This document shows positions 10,877 through 22,938 of a DNA stretch of 64,000 nucleotides, in pieces. Origin of the DNA: Tillandsia leiboldiana (taxonomy: Eukaryota; Streptophyta; Magnoliopsida; Poales; Bromeliaceae); contig CM055063.1 of NCBI GenBank assembly GCA_029204045.2, forward strand, positions 33,962,810 to 34,026,809. The letters are read 5' to 3'. Numbering within the stretch: the stretch's first letter is position 1; each line of letters opens with the position of its first letter. The notes below the pieces were generated by a model. The model was given only the letters and a program-made list of their open reading frames with translations. It had not been told where the DNA came from and ran no database searches. The position numbers were made by a program, and so were the translations under genes.

Positions 10877-13234
10877 CATTAACTCTATGTTTTTCTCTTT
10901 TCCATATAACCTAGAGTACATTTGACTCTATGTGGAATACTCTATTTACATCCTTAGGTTATTTCCTGAGACAATGCCACTCGTTCCCTTTGAGTGAATT
11001 CCTAGGTTTCATGCCACTCGTTAAAACCCTTAATCTAGGTTTTCTCCTAGTTTTATACCCATTCAAATTCACCAAGTTTTCTCCTAGGTCTTCGTACCAA
11101 TCATGCCCTTTTCTTTTATGCTTTTACAAAATTTCTAGGGTTACACCCTAACATGCTCACGTCCAAACATTTACTCTTTGCTAAACCCTAATAATCCTCA
11201 TTCATGATCCTAATACCCTAACATGCTTACTAACATGCTTCTAATCAGAAAAAAATGAAGGACAAAGGGGAGAGGTCACCCATTTTCGAAAGAATCCCCC
11301 ACCTTAAGCTCTTTGCATAAAGGTTGGATTTTATCTCCTTCTTCACCAAGAAAATCCCTAAAATGAAATTATAACAACAAGAGATTATTTCTATCTCTTC
11401 TAAAAGTCATAAAAATTCCAAAAAGAAAAATCCTAGATTTTTCACATACCTTTCTTATGAATCTTTGCTCAAAAGAGAAAGGAAAGAGGGTTCTCTTCAA
11501 GCTTCTCCAAGGCTTCCAGGTACTCCAAGACGCAACAGGCCAAAAGGGGGCCTTGCTGTTGCTATTGCTGCTGCTTCTTCTCCTTCTCTGGGACAGCACG
11601 CGCAGAGGGAGAGAGAAAGAGAGAAGAGAAATGGGGTGGAGCTTCTCTCAAAAGGCCTCCTTGAAGCCTTCACCACGATCCTCGAGCTCCTTGAAGATCA
11701 AAACCCCACGCCTCTAACCTCACAGCCACCATCGTCATCTCCTTCTTCTTTTCCTTCTTCTCTGGTTCACACGCATAGAGAGAGAGAAAGGGAGAGAAAT
11801 GGGAGAGTGAGGGAATGAGGGGAAGAGAGAGTGAGAGAGGGGTTTTATCAGTGGGGTAGGTGGGATGGTTGGTGGGAGTGATTTTACAAAAATACCCCCA
11901 CCGAAATCCCCTATTCCGCTCTGTCCATGCGTTTTCCGCCGCATTTCGGGTGCCCGAAACATCTTGCCCGACGCCCGATTTTACAGAGTACTGTTCAACT
12001 AGACGACCCCTTTAGGGCCCGCTACTGTTCATTCGGGCCTTTTGAACGAAACAGGACATCCCGGGTGCCCGAATCCCCTGTTTCGCTAAACACTCAGCTC
12101 TTGGTCTGGGCTTCCTCTAGCTCAATCCGGGCACCCGCAGGACACTTCCGGGCGCCCGATTCTGGTCCAACCACCAGAATCAAGCTGGTAGGCCCTTTTT
12201 CTTCGCCGTTCCAACTCGCTTTTGATCCGTAAGCTATTTGTTTCGAATTGAACCCGTTCCACCTCATTTTAATCATATTTTAAAATATGTTTGAAGTGAT
12301 TTGACCGCACTTTACTACTCAAGCAAAGTCGGTGCACTACAGAGCCTAACAGCGGGCCAGGCCGCCCCCTTCTCTCTCCTCCCTTTGTAATCTGGGCGCC
12401 CGTTTCCCTTGTGTGCGCCCGGATCAGGCCCTAGCCTTCTCCCTCCAACTGAACATAGCCTTCTCTCTCTCCATGTGCTTGCGTCTTGAGGCCAAATCCA
12501 ATCCAGCCCGGATTTATAGGTGGAGATCGCAGCGACGCCTTCGAGGCTTCAAACTGCCATTCGTCGCGTCGTTGATACTCCTATTGCCAAAGTGATCGTC
12601 CGGAATCGGCGTAAACTCTGATCTGATGGCAGATCGTTTCGTAGTCACGATTACTATTCGATTACTGTAATTTGGACAACTATACATCGTTTTTGCGTTC
12701 TGGCACTTCCGGCGGCCACGATATTCCGACAATCGAGCATGGAAATCCTGGAACCCCCTTTGTGCTTATAAATTACCTTAAATTACTTTCCGGTCGTAGC
12801 AGTAGTGTAATTATCGCATGCGTTTATTGGTTGTGGCTTCGGTTGACCCAAATTCAGGTTTTTGGATGTCGAACTGACCCTGAATAGCAGCACAATGTTT
12901 GAGATATCACGTGCAGTTCGAAATCAGTGTCGGACTGATTCCGAGTCACGGGATCAAAGGTATGGCTTGAATTTCGCGTAGACTTGTACTTAGTGTAATT
13001 TTGTACATCGGTGGGATTTTTAGGTGCAAATCGCACTTGTGGAAATTTCGAGCAACGTGAACATTGTGGGTTGTACCCTTGGACTGTTTGTCCTCATTCG
13101 AATGACGACAAAGTCGTTCGAGTCACGTTTGGATTAGGGAACCGATCGGTGCGATAGTTCAGGAATTAGAAAGTTGTTCCGGTTAATTAGAACCACGGGG
13201 ATTTTGGCAAAGTGGTTGGGACTACTAATTCACT
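10877..13234. other. Unassigned old intergenic DNA
   Basis: About 2.4 kb with no recognisable protein, RNA gene or clear element end. It contains AT-rich DNA (10877-11450), a CTG/TTC-rich stretch (11555-11600), purine-rich GAGA tracts (about 11600-11850), and a part at 11930-12190 with repeated CGGGTGCCCGAA-type motifs like those in the U3 of the LTRs here. The last point suggests decayed LTR sequence, possibly on the minus strand, but the ends cannot be set. Confidence 0.5.
11600..11850. repeat. Purine-rich low-complexity tract
   Basis: Runs of GAGAGA/GGGAGAGA with pyrimidine breaks. They produce low-complexity open frames in several directions (for example 11465-11818), which are not convincing as genes. 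Confidence 0.7.
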
Positions 13235-14934
13235 TGTGATGACCCAGATTTCCGCAGAGATGTTACAGTGTGATCAGCGGGTTTTGGAGGTTTATTCTGT
13301 GCGATGGAGGCGTCTGTGCATGAATCGGACTCAAGAAATGGACCCCGCGCGAAAAAATGGATCAAGTTTGACTTTTGGGTGCCTTCGCCGAAAAATAGAT
13401 GTGGAATTTGGCAAAACGGATTACGGATTTGGATTCAGCGCGCGAAAACAGTCAAGATGGGCTATTTGGATGTTTCTTTCCGGAGCCCGGACACCCGAAA
13501 ATGGACTACCGAAAGTTTGCAGTGCATTCGGATGCACGGGGGGAGCCGTGGACCGGCAGGGGAGCCACGTAGAAGCCCGTGATTGGCGGGCTCACGCGGC
13601 GTGGTCCACGGAGCTGCGCGGGGGAGCGTGGACCGGGGAGGTGCCACGTGGCGGCCTAGGATAGGCCGGCTCACGCGCGCGCGGTCCACGGGACCGCGCC
13701 CGCGGTCCACGCGGGCGTGGTCCATGCGCCCGCGTGGGGCAGGCGGGGCAGATAGGGCGACGTGCAGGGGGCAGGCGCGGGCAGGTGGGCGCCCGTACGC
13801 GGGGGCCACGTGGTGCCCCGCGATTGGCGGGCGCCACCCGCCCTGCTGACTCGAGCGGGCCACGCGGCTGCGTCCGACTAGCCCCGCACCCGCTGTCCCC
13901 TGTTCGGGACACGTGGCGCGCGCAGGGCGATTCGGGCGCTGCTCGCAGGGGAGGCCTTGGCGCGTTTTCGGCGCCCTAAAACTTTCGGGAGCCCGAAACT
14001 TGGGCCCGGGCCCATGGTGGGCTTCTTTTTGGGTTTCGCCAATAAATAGGCCCTTGTTTCTCCTTTTCTCGATTTGCTTAGGGGTTTTTCGGGGGGTTTC
14101 TTTGACAGAGTTCCTTCCCTACTTGTTCTCTACCTCTCCAAGGATTATTGGCATTTTTTTGGAGGCCGCGACACCGATGTTTTCCCCAACTCGACGCGCT
14201 TTGACGCTTCTTTGATTTTGGACTTTTCCATCGACGATTCTTCCGTGGACTCTCCTGTGCTCATCCAATGATGTTTTTGGCCGATTTTTGTGGCAGCGTT
14301 TTCATGAGAGGTAGATCTTCGATTTCCATATTTATCGTTCCTCTCTATTTTGAGTGTTTACTGGATTTTCGGAGCATCTTTAGACACCATTTTTTGCGTC
14401 AATTTCTGGACAGCGGAGGAGTATTCTTGCATTTTCTCGGCTTACGGGTGTCGGTACAGGGAGTTTAAACACTCGATTGCCATCTACGCTTCGAGAGGAA
14501 CGCAACCGTATTTTTTCTGGATTTTTTTGAGGTCTCTACGAAGGTGAACATTTTCGGTTTTGGGGACTGTTGCGCAGAACAATATATGCAGGATTTTGGG
14601 CTTGTAATTTACTCTATGTTCGGTTTGTGTTGCAGTTTTCGCAGAGATTTTGGAGTTTCCCGGGGAAAGTAAAAATTGGAATACATCATCATGATCGAGG
14701 TGAGCATTTTTTCCTTTTGGTCCCGGCTGAAAATGATGATCGGATTTGCCTCCACATTTCTTTGACGCGCTCGCTAAATTTTCTATCGTAGTGGAGAGAA
14801 CTTTAGTGTTTTGGTTGCCGCCGCCAATCAGGGAGGAGTTTATGGATGATTTTCATTGCGTTGGAATCCTGAGAAGCTGAGGAACGTGCACGCCAAGTTT
14901 CAGCCCGATCAGACCCTGGATTGTCGTGTTTCAG

Positions 14935-16622
14935 GTGGGTTGGATTTTCCTCCAAATCGACGGACTATTTTCTAATTCTATCTTGTAGTGGACATGCATG
15001 ATAGATATGTTAATTGAGATACATGCAAGGTAGAGTTAGTGACGTATTTATTGATCCAGGTATATGCATGATATCGTGGGGGATTTATTTATCGATGTAG
15101 GATGATGCATGATAGTATCCGGGAATAATTGTTGATTAAATTGATTACATACTAGAATTAGCATTTTGAGCATAGGTTATGTTGTATGTTTATTTGTGGA
15201 ACCTTGACTAGCACCCCATCATATGTTTGCATGTTCAACCAGACTAGTAGAAAACCCTCACTTGGGCTAGGTTCTTTTATGCTTTAGTCTTCCTACACAT
15301 TGCACGTTTTCCCCTGGACTTAGAGTTTTCTCCTCGCCCGGGTAGTGGGCTGAGTGGTCGGGACAATGTAGGACGCATGTTGCGCTTGTGGCGGGGGGCT
15401 GAGTGGAGTCTGGTGGTAGAGGTTAGTTTGGTGCTATTGTCGGGAGCCGTTTGGGATGACGGTGATCCCGGATTGTCGGGTTTTCCTCTGATTTGGTTCA
15501 TCGCCACTGAGTGGTGGCAATGTTGATCTTATGATAGCAGGATCTTGAACCCAGAGATACTTTTGGATACACATGATTTTGGTAAACTAATGTTTCTTTC
15601 CAAGCTTCGAGGGGCGCTAGAACCCGTTATCATTTGATTAGGGCAAAGGCACTAGTCCTTCGGGACTTGGAAAAATAAAACCGTTTTCAACTGATTTCCT
15701 TATAAACTAAATGATATTAAAATCGGATTTTTCCTCCAAACAAGATGGTTTTCTAAAAAGAAATTACTTTTGTCCTCACATAGAGAGGGGTCGAGCAAAA
15801 AGGGGTTTTCGAAAACAAATGTCATCTTTTATATAAATCTCCTCACCCCACCGAGGGTTCGAGTGATCTGGGTTCCAAGGGCTGCCACTTTTCGGGACGA
15901 GAGCTACGGGCGGCTGTGCTTGGAACCTGTTCTTGTTTGATTGGGGTTGTAGGCGTCAGCTTCCCAAAATTCTCGGTCCCGGTGATGTTGGTCGGTTGGG
16001 TTCGATGTTGGGCCGATGGGTGTACCGGTCCGGGTGTTGTTAGTCGGTTGGGTTTGTTGTTTTGGGTCGGCGAGTTCTTTCGATCTGTTCGATCATGGTT
16101 TTGATTGCAACCTGCATGTGCTTCAGTTCTGGTTCGCTATCTCTGCTTGGTTCTTTTCCTTAGTGGGGTCGCTCCCCTTGAGTGCCGCTCCGAATGAGAT
16201 GGTATATTGGTTGTGGTACGCCCTACGTAAATCCTGCCCCATGCGTGGGAGGTGGTTGTAGGTGAGCGTTTGTTAGTCCGTTGGGACGCCTACATAAATC
16301 CTGCCCAATGCTTGGGATGTGGTTGTAGGTTAGCGCAGGCTTGACTGGCCCTTTTTGGCAGTCATTACGAGTGGGTCTTTATGGGCACTTCGAGTTAGAG
16401 TGGTTGCATATCATCATCTGTTTTACCCGCCCATTGAGCATCATAGATAGAGGCATGGTAGCTGTAGATATCTTTTCCAGCTATTTGATTCTTATTTACA
16501 GTATTCATGTTATCTTATGCCTCTAGTAGACTTAGTGGGCAGACCGTAGGGTTGGAGACGGTACCACTGAGAACTACGTGATGGTGTAGTTCTCACACCC
16601 TCTGTTGGTGATAGTTTTGCAG
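14935..16622 (+). other. Predicted leader intron in the LTR of H
   Basis: Donor TTTCAG/GTGGGT, first intron base 14935. Acceptor TAGTTTTGCAG/AGGC ends at 16622, giving 1688 bp. It holds a two-copy repeat of the CCTACGTAAATCCTGCCC block (about 16214-16335). The acceptor lacks the long pyrimidine tract seen in other copies. Confidence 0.4.
16569..16594 (+). other. Conserved LTR hairpin, 9-bp stem
   Basis: Arms 16569-16577 (GAGAACTAC) and 16586-16594 (GTAGTTCTC) pair perfectly around an 8-base loop. The same stem with different loops is at 61307-61332 and 62078-62103. Confidence 0.7.
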
Positions 16623-17112
16623 AGGCTTTCCTTCCGTCCCTGCGTCAGTTGGCTCGACGGACCGTGGTGAGGGAGTCGCGTGATAGATCCCTACCAGTGT
16701 TGTCTTTTGGTGAGATAGATATACCAACCCGGATTGTGTGTTTTACTGTACACTGTTGTATTTATGAGTTTAGTATATCTCCCCTTTTTGGATTCTTAGA
16801 TGATGTATAGGTGGATTTTACTTGTATTCTATTTTGGTGGACCAGATTGTTGTATTATTATTTTGGGAGACGGATATTGTACCTTTATTTTAGTTGTACA
16901 GTGGGTTCAAATGATATTACAGCAGTTATTTTCAACTCTGATATCTGTATAGTTGGTAGTTGTTACCTTTTTCAGGTTGGACACTTCGCTTATTCGGGGT
17001 TTCTCGTATAGGTGGCGAATCTGTTGGCGATCCCGGGTTGGAGTTTTGTCCGGGTCGGTTTTTGGGTGACGGATCTATTGGCAAGCCCGGGTCGGTTTTT
17101 GGGTGGCGGATC

Positions 17113-17273
17113 TATTGTCCGCGAGTTTTTGGGTGTGATTCCACTTGAGCTGACGACGATGCCGCCGGACATGGAGATTGAGTTTGTGATTGACGTGGTT
17201 CTGGAAACCGCGCTGATCTTAAAGGCACCTTATAGGATGGCATTGGAAAAGCTGAGAGAGCTGAAGGCACAAT
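17113..17273 (+). pseudogene. pol: Reverse transcriptase amino-terminal fragment of H
   Basis: The frame reads VREFLGVIPLELTTMPPDME, then IEFVIDVVLETALILKAPYR and MALEKLRELKAQL. This matches the start of Ty3/gypsy RT (usual VVREFPDVFPEELPGLPPDREIEF...) with no stop. It is cut exactly at the ACAAT target site by solo LTR S1, and the frame picks up on the other side at 21373, where a TAG follows the target duplication. Upstream it joins the decayed LTR directly, without gag or protease. Confidence 0.88.
17269..17273 (+). repeat. Target site duplication ACAAT, left
   Basis: ACAAT directly before the S1 start TGTGAGG. The same five bases follow the S1 end at 21368-21372. Confidence 0.95.
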
Positions 17274-18263
17274 TGTGAGGACCTGGATTCCCCCCGTCGA
17301 GATTACTGGTTCATCTACAGCTCCTGGAGGCCAATGTGGCGTGTTGGTGGGATTTGTGCCCCGTTTGGACATTAGTGTTGGGCTCAGTGTGTTTATTGGA
17401 TCACGTGGGTGATCGGTGGACTCCGTCGGAGCTCCAGAGGTGGTTTCGCGCGCCATGGATATTAAAATTGGACCCAGTGCGAAGTTTGGATCAAGGAACA
17501 TCTTCCCGGATGCCTTCGGCGATTTTTAGAGTTGGAATTTGGCAAAATGGACGTCAAATTCGGATTCAGCGCGCGAAAACGGTCAAAACAGACTACCCAC
17601 TTGTTATTTTTGAGCTTCGGGTACTGTGCATGCCGGAACAGTGTTCCCGGCGGCGGCGGCAGCGGCGGAGCAGCCGCAGGCAGCGCGGCGGACGGAGGCG
17701 CGGGCCGCCCGGTCCACGCGGCAGGCGTGCACCGGGGGCGGGACGCGTGGCGGCTCGGGAGTGGGCAGGTCCGCGGGGCGGGGTCTACGGAGAGTGCGGG
17801 GCGCACGGTGGACCGGGGGGTTGGACACGTGGCATTACTGGATTGGTCGGTGCTGTGGACTTGGTCTACGGAGCAGGCGGGCGTGGTGCATGGACCGGCG
17901 GGACACGTGGCATCTTCTGGTTGGTGGGCTCATGCAGGCTGGGACCACGGAACGCGGGGTGCATCGGAACTGTGCGCGGCAGGGTGCGCCAGGCGGCGCG
18001 CCAGGGTTGGTCGGAGGGCTGAGTGCGGGCCAGGTGGCGCCCTGTGATTCGCGGGCGCCACCCACCCGCGTTGACCAGGCCGGCCACGCGGCGGAGCGTG
18101 AGCGGGGGGCGCGGCTGTCCGCTGTTGTGGGGGCGACGTGGAGGCCCGGGAGGATTTCGGGCGCGCACAATGTTGGGCCGGGCCCAACACTGTAGCCGCC
18201 CGAAATCCCGAGCGCCCGGAAATTGGGGATAGGTTGGGTATTTTCGGATTTGTTTCTCCCAGC

Positions 18264-18273
18264 ATATAAAAGG
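18264..18273 (+). promoter_or_regulatory. TATA box of solo LTR S1
   Basis: CATATAAAAG in a short AT-rich break right after the GC-rich U3, at the place where the other LTRs have CTATAAATAGG. Confidence 0.65.
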
Positions 18274-20157
18274 CCGAGTTCTTTTGCAGAGAGCTTCTTC
18301 TCCGCGCGGAATTTCACTGTGCAACCTTCACAAGAAATCTTCCTCTCCCAGTGGCGATTCAATCTGCAGAGTTCCAGATTTTTCAGCAGCACGCATCCCG
18401 AGGTTACCATTTTTACGGCGCGGCGCGACGCTCGTTCGTTTGTGGTCTTCTTCGTCGCGTTTTGGTGCGAGGACTCCCCCGGCTTACTCCGAGCATCTTT
18501 TTCTATGATTCTTGCGCCGTTGGCTTCACGACAGGTAGGGCTATGTTTCCCACATTTGCTGGGTTTTCCCATTCCGAGCTTTTCATGGGTTTTTCGGATC
18601 ATCTTGTGACCTCATTTTCTGGGCGGAGTTTTGGGACAGCGGTGCGGTATTTTGGCGATATCTTCGCGCACAGGCATCGGATTGGGGCGATTCAAGAGGC
18701 GATTTGCATCTACACATCACGAGGAATATGCCCTAATTTTGTTGGAATTTTCTGAATATTTCTCGAAGGTGAATAATATCTGTGAACAGTAGTTATTGCT
18801 ACAGTTTTTGAGAGTAGTTTAATTCGGGGTGGTTCCCTTGTCGGAATTGTTTCTCAGTGTAGGAAGCTCGGAATTGGACGTGCAGGTACTCGTTTCGAAG
18901 GTATCGACGCGAGGATTACTGTGGTATTTTTATTGGATTTTTCTGGGCACTTGCAGCAGGTGAAATAAGCACGGCTTTGGGACTGATTTTCAGATTGTGT
19001 ATGCTTGGTTAATTTTGGAATAAAAGTGTAATGTTGAGCCTTATTAATGTACTCAGGGGTGGTTTCAGCTGTTTGGAGCCAAGGCTTGCACGACTTGTAC
19101 CGAGGGTGTTTTGTTGGCAGATTTTGGACCCTGGGCGTCTACCCCCTTCACCGACTTCAGGTTTGCCTTGGTTTAAGCGCTTCAGGTGGGTAAGCTTATT
19201 ATCAGTAATTGTTTAAGGCAATGAATATGCTGTGGCAAATATAAGTGCACTTGTGGGGATGTCACCCCTCTATGACTGATGCATGCATGTTTAGGATACA
19301 TGGTTGATGTTGGTAAGTAGGTAAGCTTGTTAATGATATTGGTATAAATGTTTGCAAGAATAGTATTTATGAGGTATACTGAGGACTTGCATGACTTGGA
19401 CATCTATGTGATGATTAGTGTAAGCTTACCTAGGATAATGTTACCCTATGAGATTATGTAACATGCCATGTTAGCACATAGCCTTTCATGTGGTTGGATT
19501 ACGCTTTGGGACAGGATTTCTTAGCTATGTGCGGATTTGTACTCTGAGGAGTTATTATGATCATTCTATTGATGAACCCTGAATTGTGGACAGGTCTAGT
19601 TTTGGGATTCCGGCATGTTGTTTATTCCTAAAGGAACTATTATTATGCTTTACCCCCTTTATTTCCTTGAGGACATTTGCATGCTTGTATGGTCATGTAG
19701 TTAGGCCATCTTTTACTGCTGCACTACTTATTGGAACTTGACTTAGGAGAAACCATGCTTTTTCTTTCTCCTTCTTGCTAGTCAGGTGGTCAGTGTTGCT
19801 CGGGTTCGAGCAGGGGTCTAGGTAGTGTAGTCCGGACTTTGTGCCTGGGACAGGTTAGCTTAGTTGTGGGGCTTTGCGGCAACCGCGGATATTGGGCGGT
19901 TGACCGGATGTTTCTCTATGCATCTGATTGGGTATCAGTTTTACTTAGTGGATGGAGTTTCCCACTTATCGTTTAGTTGCATCCGACTGTGGTCGGGTCT
20001 TCCTTTAGTGGTTGAGTTTTCCCACTTTGATCAGAATGTGATCAAGTCCTGCTATACAGAGATACTTGTGACTGGGATACTTGTGACTTGTGCTGTTGAT
20101 GACAGAGATGCTTTACTCGTGTGGGTAGCTCCCCTCGAGTGCCGCTCCGGAGTAGGC

Positions 20158-20224
20158 TTCAGACCGTGTTGGGTTCCGGTCAGACCGTGTCGGGTGCCGG
20201 TCAGACCGTGTTGGGTTCCGGTCA
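20158..20224 (+). repeat. 21-bp tandem repeat, three units
   Basis: Three units built on CAGACCGTGTTGGGTTCCGGT. It lies within the predicted intron and next to the CTCGAGTGCCGCTCCGGAGT block shared by the other LTRs. Confidence 0.85.
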
Positions 20225-20833
20225 TTTGGACAGTGGATATACTGAGTTCGAGAGATTGGTGACAGAGCAGGCAGTACCGGGTTTTATACCGGTTCATTCG
20301 ATTGAGTTTATTTCGGTCAAATACTTTTATTGTTACACTCGTGCCTGGGGGCCGAGTGCAGACTGGTAGTTGAGTTTAGATCAGTGCTTGTTTTGTTGAG
20401 AGCCGTCTGGTTGACGGTGGTCCCGTGTTGTTGCGAGTACTTTGACCGCTGTGTGAGAGGTTGAGCATCATGATTCTATCCGTTCTGAGAGAGAGCTTGG
20501 ATTTTGACCATAGCCTTCATGATCCTCTACTCGATAGCGAGTTAGTCCGTTTGGACACCCTACGTAATTCCTGCCCGTCAGCGGGAGGTGGTTGTAGGTG
20601 GGCGCAGGTTTGACTGGACCAGATGTGGCAGTCTGTTCGATTGGGTCGGTGGTGCACTTCATGTGCTAGTGGTTGCATACCACTGTTTGGTTCTCCCCCT
20701 TTTAGCCTTTAGTTAGGGGCAGGGTAGCTGTTGAGAGCTTCCAGCGTACTCATTTCAGTCTTATGACTTGGGTTAGTTTTTGTCTCTTGAGGACTTGGTG
20801 GGCAGACCGTCGGGTCTGGCGGTGGTACCCACT

Positions 20834-20883
20834 GAGAACTCCCTTTTTGGAGTAGTTCTCACACCCTTTGGGGGTTTTCCCCC
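20834..20883 (+). other. Conserved pair of LTR hairpins in S1
   Basis: GAGAACT (20834-20840) pairs with AGTTCTC (20854-20860). GGGGG (20870-20874) pairs with CCCCC (20879-20883) around TTTT. A pyrimidine tract and the acceptor TTTTGCAG follow at once. Confidence 0.65.
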
Positions 20884-21367
20884 CTTTTCTCTCCTCTTCT
20901 TTGTTTTGCAGAGTCTTAGCAGGTGTTGCCGACTCTGCGGTTGTTGATCGTGGCGAGGGAGTCGCGAGCTAGATCCCTACCCGGCGTTGGAGAGTAGCGG
21001 TACCCTTCTGAGGAGATCATCAGTAGATTAGCGGTTTCTTTTCCTCTTTTGAGAGACTTGTAGTGAGGATATTTTGTATTGAGAGACTGTACACTGTTGT
21101 ATATATATATTGGAGTTACCTCCCGGTTGGGTTTAGAGCTTGTACTCGAGGATTTGTATTATTATTATTTTGGGAGGCAGACAGTGTTGTTTATTTCCAG
21201 TTGTACAGTGATTGATTTTAGTTACAGCAGATTTTTATTTATAGCTCTGATATTTGTTTAGTTATAGTACTTTTCTTGCAGGTAGGACGCTTCGCCTATG
21301 CAGGTTGGCATAGGTGGCGGATCTGTTTGGCGGGCCCGGGTCGCAGTTTCGACCCCGGGGCGTGACA

Positions 21368-21372
21368 ACAAT
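21368..21372 (+). repeat. Target site duplication ACAAT, right
   Basis: Right partner of 17269-17273. Confidence 0.95.
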
Positions 21373-21976
21373 TATAGAAATTGATGGTTAAGGGTTCGTC
21401 AGACCCAGTGTCTCACCTAGAGGAGCACCATCATTATTATGGAGGAGATGATGGATCACTAGACCTGTCAGCACAGGTTGATTTACAGTGACGCCTCCCA
21501 CAGCGGCCTTGGATGTGTATTGATGTTGTATGGTAGGGTAATTGCCTAAGCTTCACGGCAATTGAAGGATTACGAGAAAAATTACCCTACACATGATCTT
21601 GAGTTGGCAGCTGTAGCGTTTGTTCTGAAGCCTTGGCGAGCATGGCGAGATCTTCACCGACCACCAAAGCTTAAAGTATCTGCTCACCCAGAAGGAGTTG
21701 AACCTGAGGCAGCGCCGGTGGTTGGAGTCACTGAAGGATTATGACGTGAGCATCCAGTATCATCCCGGCAAGGCCAACGTAGCGACAAATGCTTTGAGCA
21801 AGAGAGCAGTGTAGAGCTGGAGTTTGATGGTCACGCGACAGGTGCCACTACTAGAGCTGATGAGGCGATTAGAGTTAGAGGTTGTGTCCCTAGGGGTCTC
21901 GTTTAGATTGTAGTATGGTTGAGCAACCCAATTTAATGAACAGGATCTGAGAGTGACAGCCACAACAGGAACAACA
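21373..21976 (+). pseudogene. pol: RT-RNase H remnant of H
   Basis: After S1 the RT frame resumes, with a TAG near the start and a garbled PWGAPVLFVKKDDGS-like stretch (to about 21455). It then jumps to RNase H, so the RT core with its YIDD box is deleted. RNase H is fairly well kept: YSDASHSGLGCVLM, then ASRQLKDYEKNYPTHDLELA (one TAA between), a frameshift with a small deletion after FVLKPWR, then FTDHQSLKYLLTQKELNLRQ, RRW and YHPGKANVATNALSKRAV to about 21810. The catalytic aspartate in YSDAS and the aspartate in FTDH are present. The rest (to 21976) is linker before integrase. Integrase itself is missing. Confidence 0.88.
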
Positions 21977-21981
21977 TCAAC
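21977..21981 (+). repeat. Target site duplication TCAAC, left
   Basis: TCAAC directly before the S2 start. The partner is at 25563-25567. Confidence 0.95.
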
Positions 21982-22926
21982 TGTGAGGACCCGAATCCCG
22001 CGAGAGGATTACTGCCGGATCAGCAGCTTCTAGAGGCCTTTGTTGGGTGTTAGAGGTGTTTGGGTGCGTTTCGGACTCAAGAAATGGACTCAGTGTGTTG
22101 AACGGATCATTAGTGTAGTCGGAGGCACCCGTCAAAATTTTAGAGGTGGTTTTGCGTGAAACAGACATCAAATTTGGATTCAGCACGGAAAAATGATGGA
22201 AATTGACTATTTTGTGGTATTTTTCTGAGTCCGGACGCCCGAAAACGGACACCCGGAAGTTTTCAGTGTTTTCGGGTGCATGGTGGACCGGTGGACCGAG
22301 GGCGGTGCCACGTGGCGGCCTCCTATTGGTGCCGTACTCCACGTGGCGTAGCAGGAGGTGCGGCGCAGTGGGCTCGGCCCACGGGAGCAGGCGCGGGCAG
22401 GGCGCGCGGGCTGGCGCGGTGCAGCGGAGCGGGTGTGCCAAGTGGCAGATTCCCATTGGTTGACGAAGGACATGTGGCAGCTGCGGGTTGGCTTGTGCAG
22501 GAGGCACGGTCCATGGAGAGGTGCGGGGTGGCGCATGGACCGGCGGGGACACGTGGCAGCTTCTGGTTGGCGGGCTCTCGAGGGCGCGATCCACGGGGTG
22601 CACGGAGGGCGCCTTGGGAAGCATGCGCGGCAGGGGGGCAGGCGGCGTGGCAGGCGAGCGCGTGGGCGCGGTCGGGGGCCTGTCAGAGCGGGCCACGTGG
22701 CGCCCGCTGATACGCGGACGCCACCCACCCGCGTTGACCGGCGCGGACCACGCGTCGCGGCCGGGTGGGCCGGCCCGCTATTCGCTGTTTGGGGACCACG
22801 TGGCGCAACCAGGGAGATTCAGGCGCTCCCTGTTTGTGGCCTCCCAGCGGATTCGGGCGCCCGAATTCGGCCCGAGCGCCCGAATCCGGGGACAATTCGG
22901 GTATTTTCGAATTTGTCGGGCTGGGC

Positions 22927-22938
22927 CTATAAATAGGC
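22927..22938 (+). promoter_or_regulatory. TATA box of solo LTR S2
   Basis: CCTATAAATAGG just after the CACGTG-rich U3. This is the strongest TATA match in the window, identical in core to those of composite T. Confidence 0.75.

Larger units (their letters stand above)
13235..17112 (+). mobile_element. LTR of old element H, about 3.9 kb
   Basis: It starts TGTGATGACCCAGATT and contains the modules of the other LTRs in order: conserved block with TTCAGCGCGCGAAAAC (about 13435), CACGTG-rich U3, TATA-like AATAAATAGG (14041-14050), splice donor at 14935, CTCCCCTTGAGTGCCGCTCC block near 16165-16195, hairpin 16569-16594 and acceptor ending 16622. From about 14880 to 15866 it is collinear with H's 3' LTR pieces (37481-38232 then 58126-58899). 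The end is not a clean GTGACA: a 37-bp piece with GGCGGATCTATTGG is repeated and the sequence runs straight into RT at 17113. I infer that the LTR end, primer site, gag and protease were lost in one deletion. Confidence 0.75.
19186..20911 (+). other. Predicted leader intron in S1
   Basis: Donor TTCAG/GTGGGTAAG at 19186. Acceptor TTCTTTGTTTTGCAG/AGTC ends at 20911 after a long pyrimidine tract, giving 1726 bp. A 21-bp triplicate (20158-20224) lies inside. Confidence 0.5.
17274..21367 (+). mobile_element. Solo LTR S1, 4094 bp
   Basis: It runs TGTGAGGACC to GGGCGTGACA and is flanked by a perfect 5-bp duplication ACAAT. No primer site or internal region follows, so this is a solo LTR. Such copies normally form when the two LTRs of one element recombine and lose the internal region. 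It sits inside the RT sequence of element H. It has a CACGTG-like cluster in U3 (about 17745-18140), a palindrome near 18170-18190, a TATA box at 18264-18273, predicted intron 19186-20911 and the paired hairpins at 20834-20883. Confidence 0.95.

Noticed and set aside
11457..11717. Small frame with a run of leucines that could pass for a signal or membrane segment
   Set aside because: The leucines come from a CTG/TTG microsatellite in low-complexity DNA, and the overlapping frames are equally long.
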